From assembly GCF_014334135.1 (NCBI RefSeq), contig NZ_CP060497.1, positions 4,588,001 through 4,652,000 on the forward strand: a DNA stretch of 64,000 bases, read 5' to 3'. The position numbers and the translations under genes were made by a program. Below the pieces are notes generated by a model. The model was given only the letters and a program-made list of their open reading frames with translations. It was not told the origin of the DNA and searched no databases. The stretch comes from Olivibacter sp. SDN3. GTDB lineage: Bacteria; Bacteroidota; Bacteroidia; Sphingobacteriales; Sphingobacteriaceae. Numbering within the stretch: the stretch's first letter is position 1; each line of letters starts with the position of its first letter. Below, one piece after another: positions 16,807 through 25,172 of the stretch.

Positions 16807-18043
16807 GTGTATTTGCTATGTAAACTAAGGTTGATGAATTTTCCTTTTTAAATATTTCCTTTGCTTGTAACTGAATGGATTCAGCAGTTATACTTCGGTA
16901 TTTGTTTATTTCATCATTTAACAGTTCAGCACTGCCCAGTAATTCAAAATAGGCCAAATTCATTGCCTTGTCTAAAATAGACATTTCACCGAAAACCAAC
17001 GTTGACTCGACTTTATTTTTAACCTTTGCTAATTCATAATCCATAATATATGTTGTCTTTAGCTCTTCGAGTTCTTGCCAGATGGCATTTTCTGCTTCTT
17101 CTATTGATACATGTATTAACGGCTTCCCTTCAATGATGAATAAACCTTTGTCAATACTCCCCAGTAAGTAAGCATTTATTTCACTAAATAATGCGTGCTC
17201 TTTTAAAAGTCGTCTATATAATCTGGATGACTGACCTCGTGAGAGTATATCGGAAATCAAATCGGCTGCGTAATAAGCAGAAGCGCCACGCTCTGCCATA
17301 TGAAAAGCCATATATAGACTATTTACAGGAACATTGCCATGGCACACTTCCCTTCTGGCATTAGCCTGAGCCGGCTCCACTGGAAGTTTTCTCAGATATT
17401 TTTCGCGCGTAGGTATATCACCATACCATTTCTCTACATATTTTTTAACTTCCGACGTTTTCACATTCCCAGAAACGACTAATATTGCATTCCGAGGATG
17501 ATAGTGTTTCTTAAAAAAAGCCTTTACCTCGTCCATGGTAGTATTCTCGATGTGTGCGAGCTCTTTTCCAATTGTAGCCCATCGGTAAGGATGTTCTTGA
17601 TATGCTAGCGCACGCAATTTCAACCAGACGTCACCGTAGGGCTGATTGAGATACCGTTGCTTAAATTCTTCGCAAACTACGTTACGTTGAGTATCTAAAC
17701 TCTTCTCATTAAACGCCAAACTAAGCATTCGATCACTCTCCAACCAAAATGCCGTTTCTACATTAACAGCGGGCAACGTAATATAATAGTTTGTGATGTC
17801 ATTATTTGTGAAGGCATTGCTCTCCCCTCCTACGCGTTGTAAAGGCAGATCGAATTGAGGGATATTTACTGATCCCCCAAACATCAAATGTTCAAACAAA
17901 TGTGCGAAACCTGTTTTATTAGGATCTTCATCCCTCGCACCAACGTCATATAAGGTATTGACAACAACCATGGGAGTTGTTGTGTCTTCATGCACCAAAA
18001 CTCTTAAACCGTTATCTAAAGTAAAACGATTGTATGTTATCAT
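16799..18043 (-). CDS. M16 family zinc peptidase, catalytic subunit
   Basis: A 414-residue protein with the inverted zinc motif HLFEH (HxxEH, about residues 47-51) in FAHLFEHLMFGGSVN, and the third ligand Glu in the downstream helix CEEFKQRYLNQPYGD about 75 residues later. The C-terminal half has SRGQSSRLYRRLLKEHALFS at the place of the substrate-binding motif but lacks the Arg-Tyr pair, which the next gene supplies. It is the first gene of a two-gene operon. A TAGGTTTG -7 box lies 22 bases upstream of the start. No export signal is seen. Confidence 0.9.
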   Translation of the reverse strand: MITYNRFTLDNGLRVLVHEDTTTPMVVVNTLYDVGARDEDPNKTGFAHLFEHLMFGGSVNIPQFDLPLQRVGGESNAFTNNDITNYYITLPAVNVETAFWLESDRMLSLAFNEKSLDTQRNVVCEEFKQRYLNQPYGDVWLKLRALAYQEHPYRWATIGKELAHIENTTMDEVKAFFKKHYHPRNAILVVSGNVKTSEVKKYVEKWYGDIPTREKYLRKLPVEPAQANARREVCHGNVPVNSLYMAFHMAERGASAYYAADLISDILSRGQSSRLYRRLLKEHALFSEINAYLLGSIDKGLFIIEGKPLIHVSIEEAENAIWQELEELKTTYIMDYELAKVKNKVESTLVFGEMSILDKAMNLAYFELLGSAELLNDEINKYRSITAESIQLQAKEIFKKENSSTLVYIANTHD

Positions 18044-18065
18044 ATGGATGTTTTATTTTTGAAGG

Positions 18066-18073
18066 CAAACCTA
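18066..18073 (-). promoter_or_regulatory. -7 box TAGGTTTG for the M16 operon
   Basis: TAGGTTTG on the minus strand matches TAnnTTTG and ends 22 bases before the ATG at 18043. A TTTG lies 25 bases further upstream, slightly too far for an ideal -33. Confidence 0.45.
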
Positions 18074-18214
18074 GTATATTTTTTACATTTTTGTTACACA
18101 AATATCAATGTATATGAACAATTGTAATAACGATATAGATTTATAGCGTTTATACTGCAATAAATATGAGTTAATATAGCTCTTTTGTAAATTTCAACCA
18201 TCCAAAAAGCCAAA

Positions 18215-18245
18215 TTGTTTATCCGTTTGAGTTTGCCTAAGTTTG
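18215..18245 (+). promoter_or_regulatory. Promoter TTG-N20-TAAGTTTG; decides the start of the PLP enzyme
   Basis: TTG at 18215-18217 and TAAGTTTG at 18238-18245 match both boxes with a 20-base gap. The same TTG would be the start of a longer reading frame, so the promoter argues for the ATG at 18260, only 14 bases after the -7 box. Confidence 0.6.
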
Positions 18246-18259
18246 CAGAAAACTTAGAT

Positions 18260-19159
18260 ATGGAGCTTTCTTTTGATTTTCACAGTCCCGTAGAACCATT
18301 AAAGTTCAATTTATTTGAAAAATATAATCTAACCGTGCATATCAAAAGAGATGACATGATCCATCCATTCATATCCGGAAATAAATGGCGAAAACTGAAA
18401 TATACGTTACTTGATGCAAAAAAAGAGAATAAAACACATTTGGTAACTTTCGGCGGAGCTTGGTCAAACCATCTTTTAGCTACCGCGGCGGCTGCTGCAA
18501 AGTTTGGATTTACCAGTACAGCTTATGTTCGTGGCGAATCTGTAGAAAATCAAAATCTTAACCTTTGCAAACTTTTCGGCATGGAACTCAAATTTGTAAG
18601 TAGAGAGAACTATCGAAATAAAGAAAATATCTTTAATAAATACCATAGACAAGATAGTACCACTTATTTCATAAATGAGGGTGGAGCTTCTGTTCATGCT
18701 CTTAAAGGATGTGTCGAAATTATTGACGAACTCCCGTTTGCATATGATCATATATTCACTGCATGCGGTACTGGTACTACATTAGCAGGTCTTGCGATAG
18801 GGGTAAAAAATAACCGCTTGCATACACGACTTAATGGCGTGCCGGTGCTTGCCAACGGTGCTTTTTTATATGAAGATATTAATCGTTTAGATAATACTAT
18901 TAAAGATGTCATGCTGCACACCGATTATCATTTTGGCGGTTATGCGAAAACAAAGCCAGCGCTTCTAACTTTTATTAAGCATTTTGTCAGCAAAACAGGG
19001 ATATTAATAGAACCTGTATATACGGGCAAAATGCTTTTCTGTCTTTTCGATTTAATTGAAAAAAAGTACTTCCCTCCAAACAGCAGCATACTAGTTCTCC
19101 ACACTGGAGGAATGACTGGGATATTAGGCAAACTTGACTCATTTGGATTCAATCATTAG
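18260..19159 (+). CDS. PLP-dependent ACC deaminase / D-cysteine desulfhydrase family protein
   Basis: A 299-residue fold-type II PLP enzyme. The start shows the family signature LTVHIKRDDMIHPFISGNKWRKLKY, in which the Lys of GNKWRK binds PLP. FGGAWSNHLLATAAAAAKFG follows, with its Ser-Asn pair near the cofactor. The glycine-rich phosphate loop is TACGTGTTLAGLAIG (about residues 171-185), and LHTGGMTGI closes the domain. The family deaminates 1-aminocyclopropane-1-carboxylate or, more often, breaks D-cysteine into pyruvate, sulfide and ammonia. Which one applies cannot be told. The ATG at 18260 is used because a promoter box precedes it. Single gene. Confidence 0.85.
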   Translation: MELSFDFHSPVEPLKFNLFEKYNLTVHIKRDDMIHPFISGNKWRKLKYTLLDAKKENKTHLVTFGGAWSNHLLATAAAAAKFGFTSTAYVRGESVENQNLNLCKLFGMELKFVSRENYRNKENIFNKYHRQDSTTYFINEGGASVHALKGCVEIIDELPFAYDHIFTACGTGTTLAGLAIGVKNNRLHTRLNGVPVLANGAFLYEDINRLDNTIKDVMLHTDYHFGGYAKTKPALLTFIKHFVSKTGILIEPVYTGKMLFCLFDLIEKKYFPPNSSILVLHTGGMTGILGKLDSFGFNH

Positions 19160-19292
19160 TTTTGTCACTTTAGCAAAAAAACAATATTATTATTAATAAA
19201 AACACATTTTTACCAATAAATAACCTTACTAAATTGGATTTATTAAAATTTTATTTTATGTTTGAGTATTAACGGCGATAAACAGATTTGGT

Positions 19293-20624
19293 ATGAACAA
19301 AACTTCTGCAACACCTGAAAATGCTCAATCGGTTATCAGTAAACATGTGTTAACTGACGGAATGGACCTTACTTTAGATTTAAAAAAGAGTAAAGGGGTA
19401 ATGATGTTTGATTCGAAACATAACAGGGAAATTTTAGACTTCTTCACCTGTTTTGCATCTGTGCCTCTTGGGTATAATCATCCAAAAATGCTAAATGATG
19501 AGGAATTCAAAGAAGACTTATTACTCGCAGCACTAACGAATCCTTCTAATTCAGATATTTACACTATGCAATATGCAAAATTTGTGGAAACGTTTAGTCG
19601 AGTGGGTATCCCATCATATTTGCCACATGCGTTTTTCGTGGCCGGTGGTGGGTTGGCTGTTGAAAATGCGCTTAAAACTGCAATGGATTGGAAAGTTCAA
19701 AAAAACTTTCAAAAGGGTTATATAAAAGAACGCGGTTTGAAGGTTATACATTTTGAAAAAGCATTTCATGGCAGAACGGGATACACCATGAGTTTAACCA
19801 ATACACAACCAGACAAAACAAAATGGTTTGCTAAATTTGATTGGCCTCGCGTAAGCATTCCATATATGGAGTTTCCTTTTACTGATGAAGGATATGAACT
19901 GCTGCTGCAACGTGAAAGGCAATCGTTGGCCCAAATCAAGCAAGCTTTTGCCGACAATAAAGATGATATATGTGCCATAATTATCGAGCCCATCCAATCG
20001 GAGGGCGGGGACAACCATGTTAGAAAAGAGTTTTTAGAGCAATTAAGAATGCTAGCGAACGAAAATGATGCCTTGTTAATTTATGACGAAGTACAAACGG
20101 GAGTTGGCTTAACGGGAAAATTTTGGTGTCATGAACATTTTGGTGCCAAGGCACGCCCTGACATTATAGCGTTTGGAAAAAAGATGCAGGTGTGTGGTAT
20201 TCTAGTAAGTGAACGCATCGATGAAGTAAAAACAAATGTATTCAAAGTACCATCCCGTATTAATTCAACTTGGGGAGGAAATTTAGCCGATATGGTCCGA
20301 GCAAGCAAAATATTGCAGATTATTGAAGAAGATGATTTATTGAGCAATGCTGAAGCCGTGGGAAATTATTTACAACAGCGACTGATAGATAGCACAGATA
20401 GATATCCAGTGATGAGCAATGTTCGAGGCAGGGGTCTTCTTACCGCTTTCGATTTTCCAAACAAAGAAAAAAGGGATAGTTTTCTAAAGAAGTCGCTACA
20501 ACAAAAGGTACTATTCTTGGGGTGCGGTGAAAGGAGCATACGCTTCAGACCTGCATTAATCATACAAAAAACGGATATCGATCGCGGCTTGGAAACCTTG
20601 GAAAGCGTAGTTCAACACCTTTAA
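19293..20624 (+). CDS. lat: L-lysine 6-transaminase
   Basis: A 443-residue class III aminotransferase that moves the epsilon-amino group of lysine to 2-oxoglutarate, giving 2-aminoadipate 6-semialdehyde. The specific LAT pattern is seen in the N-terminus (HVLTDGMDLTLDLKKSKGVMM), SVPLGYNHPKM, and FFVAGGGLAVENALKTAMDW with the PLP phosphate-binding Gly-rich turn. FEKAFHGRTGYTMSLTNT follows, then the DEVQTG aspartate and the PLP lysine in IIAFGKKMQ (near residue 300). The adjacent genes are unrelated, so the semialdehyde dehydrogenase needed for the next catabolic step is not here. Length agrees with the family. Confidence 0.9.
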   Translation: MNKTSATPENAQSVISKHVLTDGMDLTLDLKKSKGVMMFDSKHNREILDFFTCFASVPLGYNHPKMLNDEEFKEDLLLAALTNPSNSDIYTMQYAKFVETFSRVGIPSYLPHAFFVAGGGLAVENALKTAMDWKVQKNFQKGYIKERGLKVIHFEKAFHGRTGYTMSLTNTQPDKTKWFAKFDWPRVSIPYMEFPFTDEGYELLLQRERQSLAQIKQAFADNKDDICAIIIEPIQSEGGDNHVRKEFLEQLRMLANENDALLIYDEVQTGVGLTGKFWCHEHFGAKARPDIIAFGKKMQVCGILVSERIDEVKTNVFKVPSRINSTWGGNLADMVRASKILQIIEEDDLLSNAEAVGNYLQQRLIDSTDRYPVMSNVRGRGLLTAFDFPNKEKRDSFLKKSLQQKVLFLGCGERSIRFRPALIIQKTDIDRGLETLESVVQHL

Positions 20625-20779
20625 CTGCGGCTGCACCCATACTCCTGGTTTCTTTCATGAAAAACACATTAAACGCCCTTCCCCTGCTACTTAAGCACTT
20701 TTATTTAGAGCGTGTTTACTTTTTTTAGAATAAGGAGATATTACATAATAAAAAGAGAAAAATAACGTCTAAAATAGAC

Positions 20780-21178
20780 ATGAGCAAGAAACGATGGATT
20801 TGGATTGGAGCTGCGATTTTATCAATAGCTGCATTTATTTTAAAAGATTCATTTTTACAACCAAATGCGGAGGACTTAAAAGGAGGTTTTAAAGAGATAG
20901 TCTTTGCGCGAAGTGAGCAAAATGCCGGTCCTATTATTAGATTATATGTTGTTTCGGTTAAAGATGAAAAAAATGCGCAAATGCAATCATATGGTGATTT
21001 AATGCCACATACAAAATACGGAACTACTAAAGTGTTTTTCTTTAACGCGGAAAAACCCATTCCTCAACGAATAAATTTACAACCCCCACATTTTGATACT
21101 ACCATTTACAAAGCTTCTTCCAGATATGAAAAGAGGCCTATGGGTGGTACGCTCCTTCTAAACTTTAACATGTATTAA
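20780..21178 (+). CDS. Hypothetical protein with N-terminal membrane anchor
   Basis: A 132-residue protein with a basic start and one transmembrane or uncleaved signal helix (WIWIGAAILSIAAFILKDSF, about residues 6-25). The rest is soluble, probably periplasmic, with strands around IVFARSEQNAGPIIRLYVVSV and a C-terminal GGTLLLNFNMY. I do not recognise the family. It precedes the 67-residue protein and FtsE at some distance (150 bases) in the same direction but is not clearly in their operon. Coding is supported by length, a plausible anchor and codon use like its neighbours. Confidence 0.6.
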   Translation: MSKKRWIWIGAAILSIAAFILKDSFLQPNAEDLKGGFKEIVFARSEQNAGPIIRLYVVSVKDEKNAQMQSYGDLMPHTKYGTTKVFFFNAEKPIPQRINLQPPHFDTTIYKASSRYEKRPMGGTLLLNFNMY

Positions 21179-21312
21179 AATCGACCTTAGCCATATAGGA
21201 ATAAACCAATATCCCAATCATGGATAAATTCACCTGGCAATAAAAACCAGGTAGTACAAGATATGTTTAAAATGTACGTTGAAAAACATAGGTGATATTT
21301 CCAATAATGTAC

Positions 21313-21320
21313 TAACTTTG
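21313..21320 (+). promoter_or_regulatory. -7 box TAACTTTG 8 bases before a start codon
   Basis: TAACTTTG ends only 7 bases before the ATG at 21328. With the usual 4-7 base distance from this box to the start site, the mRNA would be leaderless or nearly so. No good -33 box is visible. Confidence 0.4.
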
Positions 21321-21327
21321 GCCTATC

Positions 21328-21531
21328 ATGTATATAATAAAAGTTAAAGGTGTGGCGAAAATTCCAGATTATGTTCAACTGCGTGATGAAAACTTCACTT
21401 TACTTGCATATTTTAGGGTAGATCGGCCTGACAAATCGCTTGAAAAAATTGGTTTAGGCCATAAATTAGCGTATATCATGACCATAGTAAAAGAACTACC
21501 TTTTGGACAAATAAAAAAAATAATCCTCTAA
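21328..21531 (+). CDS. Small conserved protein upstream of ftsE
   Basis: A 67-residue protein (MYIIKVKGVAKIPDYVQLRD...) without cysteines or a membrane segment. Its mixed beta-alpha pattern ends in LPFGQIKKIIL. The stop codon is one base before the ftsE-like start, so the two are surely co-transcribed and probably coupled. It keeps this spot beside FtsE in related Bacteroidota as far as I recall, but no function is known. Coding is supported by the tight operon spacing and the -7 box at 21313. Confidence 0.65.
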   Translation: MYIIKVKGVAKIPDYVQLRDENFTLLAYFRVDRPDKSLEKIGLGHKLAYIMTIVKELPFGQIKKIIL

Positions 21532-21532
21532 T

Positions 21533-22216
21533 ATGATTGCAAATACCGTTATCAAACTTAGAAATATAGACATTTATCAACAAAAACATTTAGTTCTTTC
21601 TAATGTAAATTTACAGATCGATTCTGGCGAATTTGTTTTTATGATTGGACAAACTGGTTCAGGGAAGAGTAGCTTACTCAAAGTAATCTACGGGGATCTT
21701 CCCATATCTAATGGTGACGGCTTAGTAGCAGGCTTTGATCTAGGGAGGATAAACGATCGGGACATTCCTTTTTTAAGAAGGAAATTGGGTATTGTATTTC
21801 AGGATTTTCATTTACTTACCGACAGAACTGTCGAAAAGAACCTTGAGTTTGTTATGCGTGCAACTGGGTGGAAAGATAAAAACCTGATAAGAGAACGAAT
21901 GTTTGATGTTTTAGATAAAGTAGGTTTACGCTCTAAGCTAAAAAAAATGCCACACGAGTTATCTGGTGGTGAACAGCAACGGGTAGTAATTGCCCGCGCG
22001 TTATTAAACGACCCGGAAGTAATTTTGGCGGACGAACCGACCGGAAATCTAGATCCACACACATCGGAAGAAATAGTATTGCTTCTTAAGGAAATTAGTA
22101 GAGCTGGAACAGCTGTGTTAATGGCCACGCATGACTATCAAATTATTAGAAACATGCCATCACGTATTGTGAAGACAGAGTCAGGTGTATTATATGACAA
22201 TGTCACTATTTCCTAA
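21533..22216 (+). CDS. ftsE: FtsE-like ABC transporter ATP-binding protein
   Basis: A 227-residue ABC ATPase. Walker A is GQTGSGKSS (about residues 36-44), the signature is LSGGEQQRV (about 139-147), Walker B is VILADEPTGNLDP, and the switch histidine is in MATHDY. The closest match is FtsE, which with membrane partner FtsX controls peptidoglycan hydrolases at the division septum; LolD/MacB-type ATPases are similar. FtsX is not next to it here, as often in Bacteroidota. It is the second gene of a two-gene unit with the 67-residue protein. Transcription then meets the grpE regulatory region. Confidence 0.82.
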   Translation: MIANTVIKLRNIDIYQQKHLVLSNVNLQIDSGEFVFMIGQTGSGKSSLLKVIYGDLPISNGDGLVAGFDLGRINDRDIPFLRRKLGIVFQDFHLLTDRTVEKNLEFVMRATGWKDKNLIRERMFDVLDKVGLRSKLKKMPHELSGGEQQRVVIARALLNDPEVILADEPTGNLDPHTSEEIVLLLKEISRAGTAVLMATHDYQIIRNMPSRIVKTESGVLYDNVTIS

Positions 22217-22271
22217 GCACCGGAGGGAAGCTATATATTGATCCAAGATAACAACTGACAGACTGCGTCAA

Positions 22272-22304
22272 TATGTTAGTTCAAAACGTGTTGGAACTGA
22301 CATA
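22272..22304 (+). promoter_or_regulatory. Inverted repeat in the grpE upstream region
   Basis: TATGTTAGTTC (22272-22282) and GAACTGACATA (22294-22304) form an 11-bp stem with one G-T pair, about 20 bases upstream of a promoter-like element at 22323-22339. It may be a heat-shock operator or regulator site for grpE-dnaJ. Confidence 0.4.
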
Positions 22305-22322
22305 CTGACTGTGAATTATGCC

Positions 22323-22339
22323 TTGGCAATAATTTTGTG
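22323..22339 (+). promoter_or_regulatory. Promoter of grpE-dnaJ: sigma-54-like TTGGCA-N6-TTG overlapping a TAATTTTG -7 box
   Basis: TTGGCAATAATTTTGTG keeps the GG and T-T-G of a -24/-12 element with 10-base spacing, though the -12 GC is GT. The same bases contain TAATTTTG (22330-22337), a perfect TAnnTTTG box. Either reading puts transcription start between here and the ATG at 22376. Confidence 0.45.
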
Positions 22340-22375
22340 AAGGCATTTTATATTTTGTACTGCTTTATTAGAATT

Positions 22376-23002
22376 ATGGAAGAACAAAAAAAGAAAGAAA
22401 ATCTCGAAGAGAATCAAAACTTGGAGAATAAAAATATTGCTGAAGAATTAGAGTCTGTTAACGAGGCACGTCAACATAGCAAGGCCGGTTTGGATACTGT
22501 AGAAGATGCTGATGAGGTAGATGTGGAAGAGTCGCCCGCTTTAAGTGAGGAAGAAAAGCTCCAACACGAACTAACCGAAGCAAACAATAAATATCTTCGT
22601 CTATATGCTGAGTTTGACAATTACAAAAGACGTACCTCGAAAGAACGTGTAGAATTGTTACAGAGTGCCGGTAAAGAAGTTATCGGGGATCTTTTAACGG
22701 TGCTAGATGATTTTGAACGAGCTCGGAAAGCGATAGAAAACACACAAGACGTAGGTCCTATCAAAGAAGGTGTAGATTTAGTCTATCAAAAATTAAAATC
22801 TATTTTAACAAAAAAAGGACTAAAAGAAATGAATGCAGTTGGTGAACCTTTCAATGCTGACCTACATGAAGCAATCACTAAAATACCCGCGCCATCTGAA
22901 GAATTGGCAGGAAAAGTAATTGATGAAGTAGAGAAGGGTTATTTTCTTAATGACAAAATCTTACGCTATGCAAAAGTGGTTGTAGGTAGTGAATCAATAT
23001 AA
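22376..23002 (+). CDS. grpE: GrpE, nucleotide exchange factor of DnaK
   Basis: A 208-residue protein that releases ADP from DnaK. The first 60 residues are acidic and disordered. A long coiled coil follows (about residues 65-110) with the family segment [18 protein letters not shown], then the beta-wing domain with [12 protein letters not shown] and the end motif [16 protein letters not shown]. The ATG at 22376 is used because the upstream in-frame start (22337) lies on the promoter element. dnaJ follows after two bases, forming a grpE-dnaJ operon. dnaK is not in the window. Confidence 0.95.
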   Translation: MEEQKKKENLEENQNLENKNIAEELESVNEARQHSKAGLDTVEDADEVDVEESPALSEEEKLQHELTEANNKYLRLYAEFDNYKRRTSKERVELLQSAGKEVIGDLLTVLDDFERARKAIENTQDVGPIKEGVDLVYQKLKSILTKKGLKEMNAVGEPFNADLHEAITKIPAPSEELAGKVIDEVEKGYFLNDKILRYAKVVVGSESI

Positions 23003-23004
23003 AA

Positions 23005-24153
23005 ATGGCAAAAAGAGATTATTACGACGTATTAGGGATATCGAGAAATGCTGAGCAGACTGAAATCAAATCTGCTTATCGTAAGCTTGCTATTAAATAT
23101 CACCCAGATAAAAATCCTGACAACAAGGAAGCTGAAGAGAAGTTCAAAGAAGCAGCAGAGGCTTATGAAGTATTGAGTAATACAGAAAAGCGCCAACGTT
23201 ATGACAGGTTTGGGCATACTGCCAATGGTGCTGGTGGAGGTTATGGCGGCGGCATGAATATGGAAGACATATTCAGCAATTTTGGAGATATCTTTGGTGG
23301 CGGAAATCCGTTTGAAAGTTTTTTTGGTGGCGGTGGACAGTCACGTGGCGGTAGAAGAGTTGTAAAGGGCACTAATCTCCGTATAAAAGTAAAACTAACC
23401 CTTGAAGAAATTGCAAAGGGTGTTGAAAAGAAGATAAAAGTCAATAAGCAAGTTGTCTGTAAGACTTGTGATGGTAGTGGTGCAAAAGATAAAGGCTCTA
23501 CGTCTACATGCCGTACTTGCGGGGGAGCTGGAAGTGTAAGAAGAGTAACCAACACGATATTGGGGCAAATGCAAACAACCAGTACATGCCCTACCTGTAA
23601 TGGCGAAGGCGTAGAAATCACCTCCAAATGCACGAATTGTCATGGAGAAGGATTGGTACGCGGAGAGGAAACAATTAGCATTAACATTCCTGCAGGTGTA
23701 AGTGAGGGCATGCAATTGTCCATGAGTGGTAAAGGTAATGCTGCACCTCGGGGTGGGATTCCAGGTGATCTTATTATTCTCATTGAGGAAGTTCCCCATG
23801 CCCTATTGAAACGTGATGGCATCAATGTTATTTATGATTTATATGTAAGTTTTGTTGATGCTGCATTAGGATCAAGTGTTGAGATACCTACAATAGATGG
23901 TAAAGCAAAAATAAAGATAGATCCTGGCACTCAGGGAGGAAAAATCCTTCGTTTAAAAGGAAAAGGAATCCCCGAAGTCAATTCTTATCACAAGGGAGAC
24001 CAATTAGTATATGTTAACGTTTGGACACCTAAAGCATTATCTCAAATAGAAAGAGATCAACTGGAAGCGTTAAGAGAGTCTCCAAATTTCAAGCCTCAAC
24101 CTGGCAAAAATGAAAAAAGTTTCTTTGAACGTGTAAAAGAGTTTTTTGAATAG
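23005..24153 (+). CDS. dnaJ: DnaJ co-chaperone
   Basis: A 382-residue class I J-protein that stimulates DnaK ATPase and delivers unfolded clients. It has the J domain (residues 1-70) with the HPD motif in KYHPDKNP and a Gly/Phe-rich linker (about 75-115). The zinc domain has four CxxCxGxG repeats ([32 protein letters not shown]). Two beta-barrel client-binding domains lead to the C-terminus. All elements are complete. It lies two bases behind grpE and ends in a strong terminator at 24176-24206. Confidence 0.97.
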   Translation: MAKRDYYDVLGISRNAEQTEIKSAYRKLAIKYHPDKNPDNKEAEEKFKEAAEAYEVLSNTEKRQRYDRFGHTANGAGGGYGGGMNMEDIFSNFGDIFGGGNPFESFFGGGGQSRGGRRVVKGTNLRIKVKLTLEEIAKGVEKKIKVNKQVVCKTCDGSGAKDKGSTSTCRTCGGAGSVRRVTNTILGQMQTTSTCPTCNGEGVEITSKCTNCHGEGLVRGEETISINIPAGVSEGMQLSMSGKGNAAPRGGIPGDLIILIEEVPHALLKRDGINVIYDLYVSFVDAALGSSVEIPTIDGKAKIKIDPGTQGGKILRLKGKGIPEVNSYHKGDQLVYVNVWTPKALSQIERDQLEALRESPNFKPQPGKNEKSFFERVKEFFE

Positions 24154-24175
24154 GAAAGTTATTTTTAGTACTAGT

Positions 24176-24206
24176 AAAAACGCCCGCTAAATAGCGGGCG
24201 TTTTTT
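24176..24206 (+). terminator. Rho-independent terminator of grpE-dnaJ
   Basis: CGCCCGCT (24181-24188) and AGCGGGCG (24193-24200) with loop AAAT form a perfect 8-bp GC-rich stem followed by six T. The remaining gap to 24494 is very AT-rich and carries only the regulatory elements of the next gene. Confidence 0.9.
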
Positions 24207-24413
24207 ATTTATCTATTATTATCATGACAATAAATCAGTAATTGACATTTTAAGACAATTAGTCAGTTTTATTGTTATACATATTTTTGAGGCTATTGTC
24301 ACATCAATAACATATTCATTATATATCAATAATGTACAAAAAAACATATTCTTTATACATTGTCATTTAAATATAATTTTAGTTGCACATACAACTTATA
24401 TACATTAGCGCAC

Positions 24414-24467
24414 TATATTTGGCACAAACATTGACCTATATAAGCAATTAGTCAGCACTATGCTGAC
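24414..24467 (+). promoter_or_regulatory. Promoter region of the outer-membrane gene: TATATTTG box, TTGGCAC-N5-TTGA element and palindrome
   Basis: TATATTTG (24414-24421) is a perfect -7 box. Overlapping it, TTGGCACAAACATTGA (24419-24434) matches the sigma-54 -24 element exactly and the -12 element except its final GC. Downstream, GTCAGCA-CTA-TGCTGAC (24451-24467) is a perfect 7-bp inverted repeat that would lie in the 5' leader, a possible operator or mRNA hairpin. Confidence 0.45.
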
Positions 24468-24493
24468 GATGAGTAAACAAAATTATATTAAAC

Positions 24494-25084
24494 ATGAGAA
24501 GATTATTTTTGACGCTAACTACAGCATTCGCACTAGCTTTTTCTGCTAACGCACAAACCGAACAAGGTAAATTATTTTTAGGAGGAAGTGTAGGATATAA
24601 CTACAATAAGGTTAATGGATCTGATCATTCGTCCCAAGGTTTCAATATAACGCCAAATATCGGTTATTTCGTAAGCGATAACTTTGCGATTGGTACAGGT
24701 ATTGGTTACGCCTATTCCCAGTCTTACAATTCAAATGACCTAAAAGTTCAACAAGGTGCATTTACTGTTTCTCCATTTGCAAGAGCTTATAAAGGAAACG
24801 AAATGTTTAAATTTTTCGGTCAGTTGTCTGTTCCAATGTCATGGGGCAACGAAAAGATTGACGGTACTAAAACCTCTACCAATGCCCATTACGGTGTACA
24901 ATTGTCACCAGGAGTAGCTTTCTTCCCACATAAAAATGTCGGTATCGAGCTGGGTGTAAGGGGCTTGTATTATGGGAATAATAGAGTAGAAAATGAGTCT
25001 ACTGGAAATAAAGTAATTTCCAACTCTTTTGGCTTAGCAAGTGATTTCTTTGCTCCACAATTAGGCGTACAATTTTATTTTTAA
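24494..25084 (+). CDS. Small outer-membrane beta-barrel protein
   Basis: A 196-residue protein with a clean Sec signal peptide ending in FSANA-QTEQ (cleavage near residue 20). The mature part alternates short amphipathic strands and loops (GGSVGYNYNKV, GFNITPNIGYFVSDNFAIGTGIGY, FTVSPFARAYK). It ends in the outer-membrane insertion signal GVQFYF with a terminal Phe. It resembles the eight-stranded OmpA-type or OprF-like barrels annotated as outer membrane beta-barrel protein in Bacteroidota. No peptidoglycan-binding domain. Single gene, ended by a hairpin that lies against the insertion sequence. Confidence 0.85.
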   Translation: MRRLFLTLTTAFALAFSANAQTEQGKLFLGGSVGYNYNKVNGSDHSSQGFNITPNIGYFVSDNFAIGTGIGYAYSQSYNSNDLKVQQGAFTVSPFARAYKGNEMFKFFGQLSVPMSWGNEKIDGTKTSTNAHYGVQLSPGVAFFPHKNVGIELGVRGLYYGNNRVENESTGNKVISNSFGLASDFFAPQLGVQFYF

Positions 25085-25101
25085 GATTTTAAGCTTTACA
25101 A

Positions 25102-25134
25102 AAAGAAGGCGTCTAAAAAGGGCGCCTTCTTTCG
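25102..25134 (+). terminator. Terminator-like hairpin after the outer-membrane gene
   Basis: AAAGAAGGCG (25102-25111) and CGCCTTCTTT (25123-25132) make a 10-bp stem followed by CGTTTTG. Its loop contains a 10-base sequence (25111-25120) that recurs inverted at 26898-26907, so the hairpin overlaps the probable left end of the IS element. Confidence 0.7.
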
Positions 25135-25172
25135 TTTTGTATCTACCTGTAGAGTCTATCGGTTTTAGGATG

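Noticed and set aside
21232-21252. ACCTGG/CCAGGT hairpin as a terminator of the 132-residue gene
   Set aside because: Six-base stem without a following T run; too weak to call.
23241-23825. Long reading frames opposite dnaJ
   Set aside because: They are antisense shadows of the repetitive Gly- and Cys-rich codons of dnaJ; no family features.
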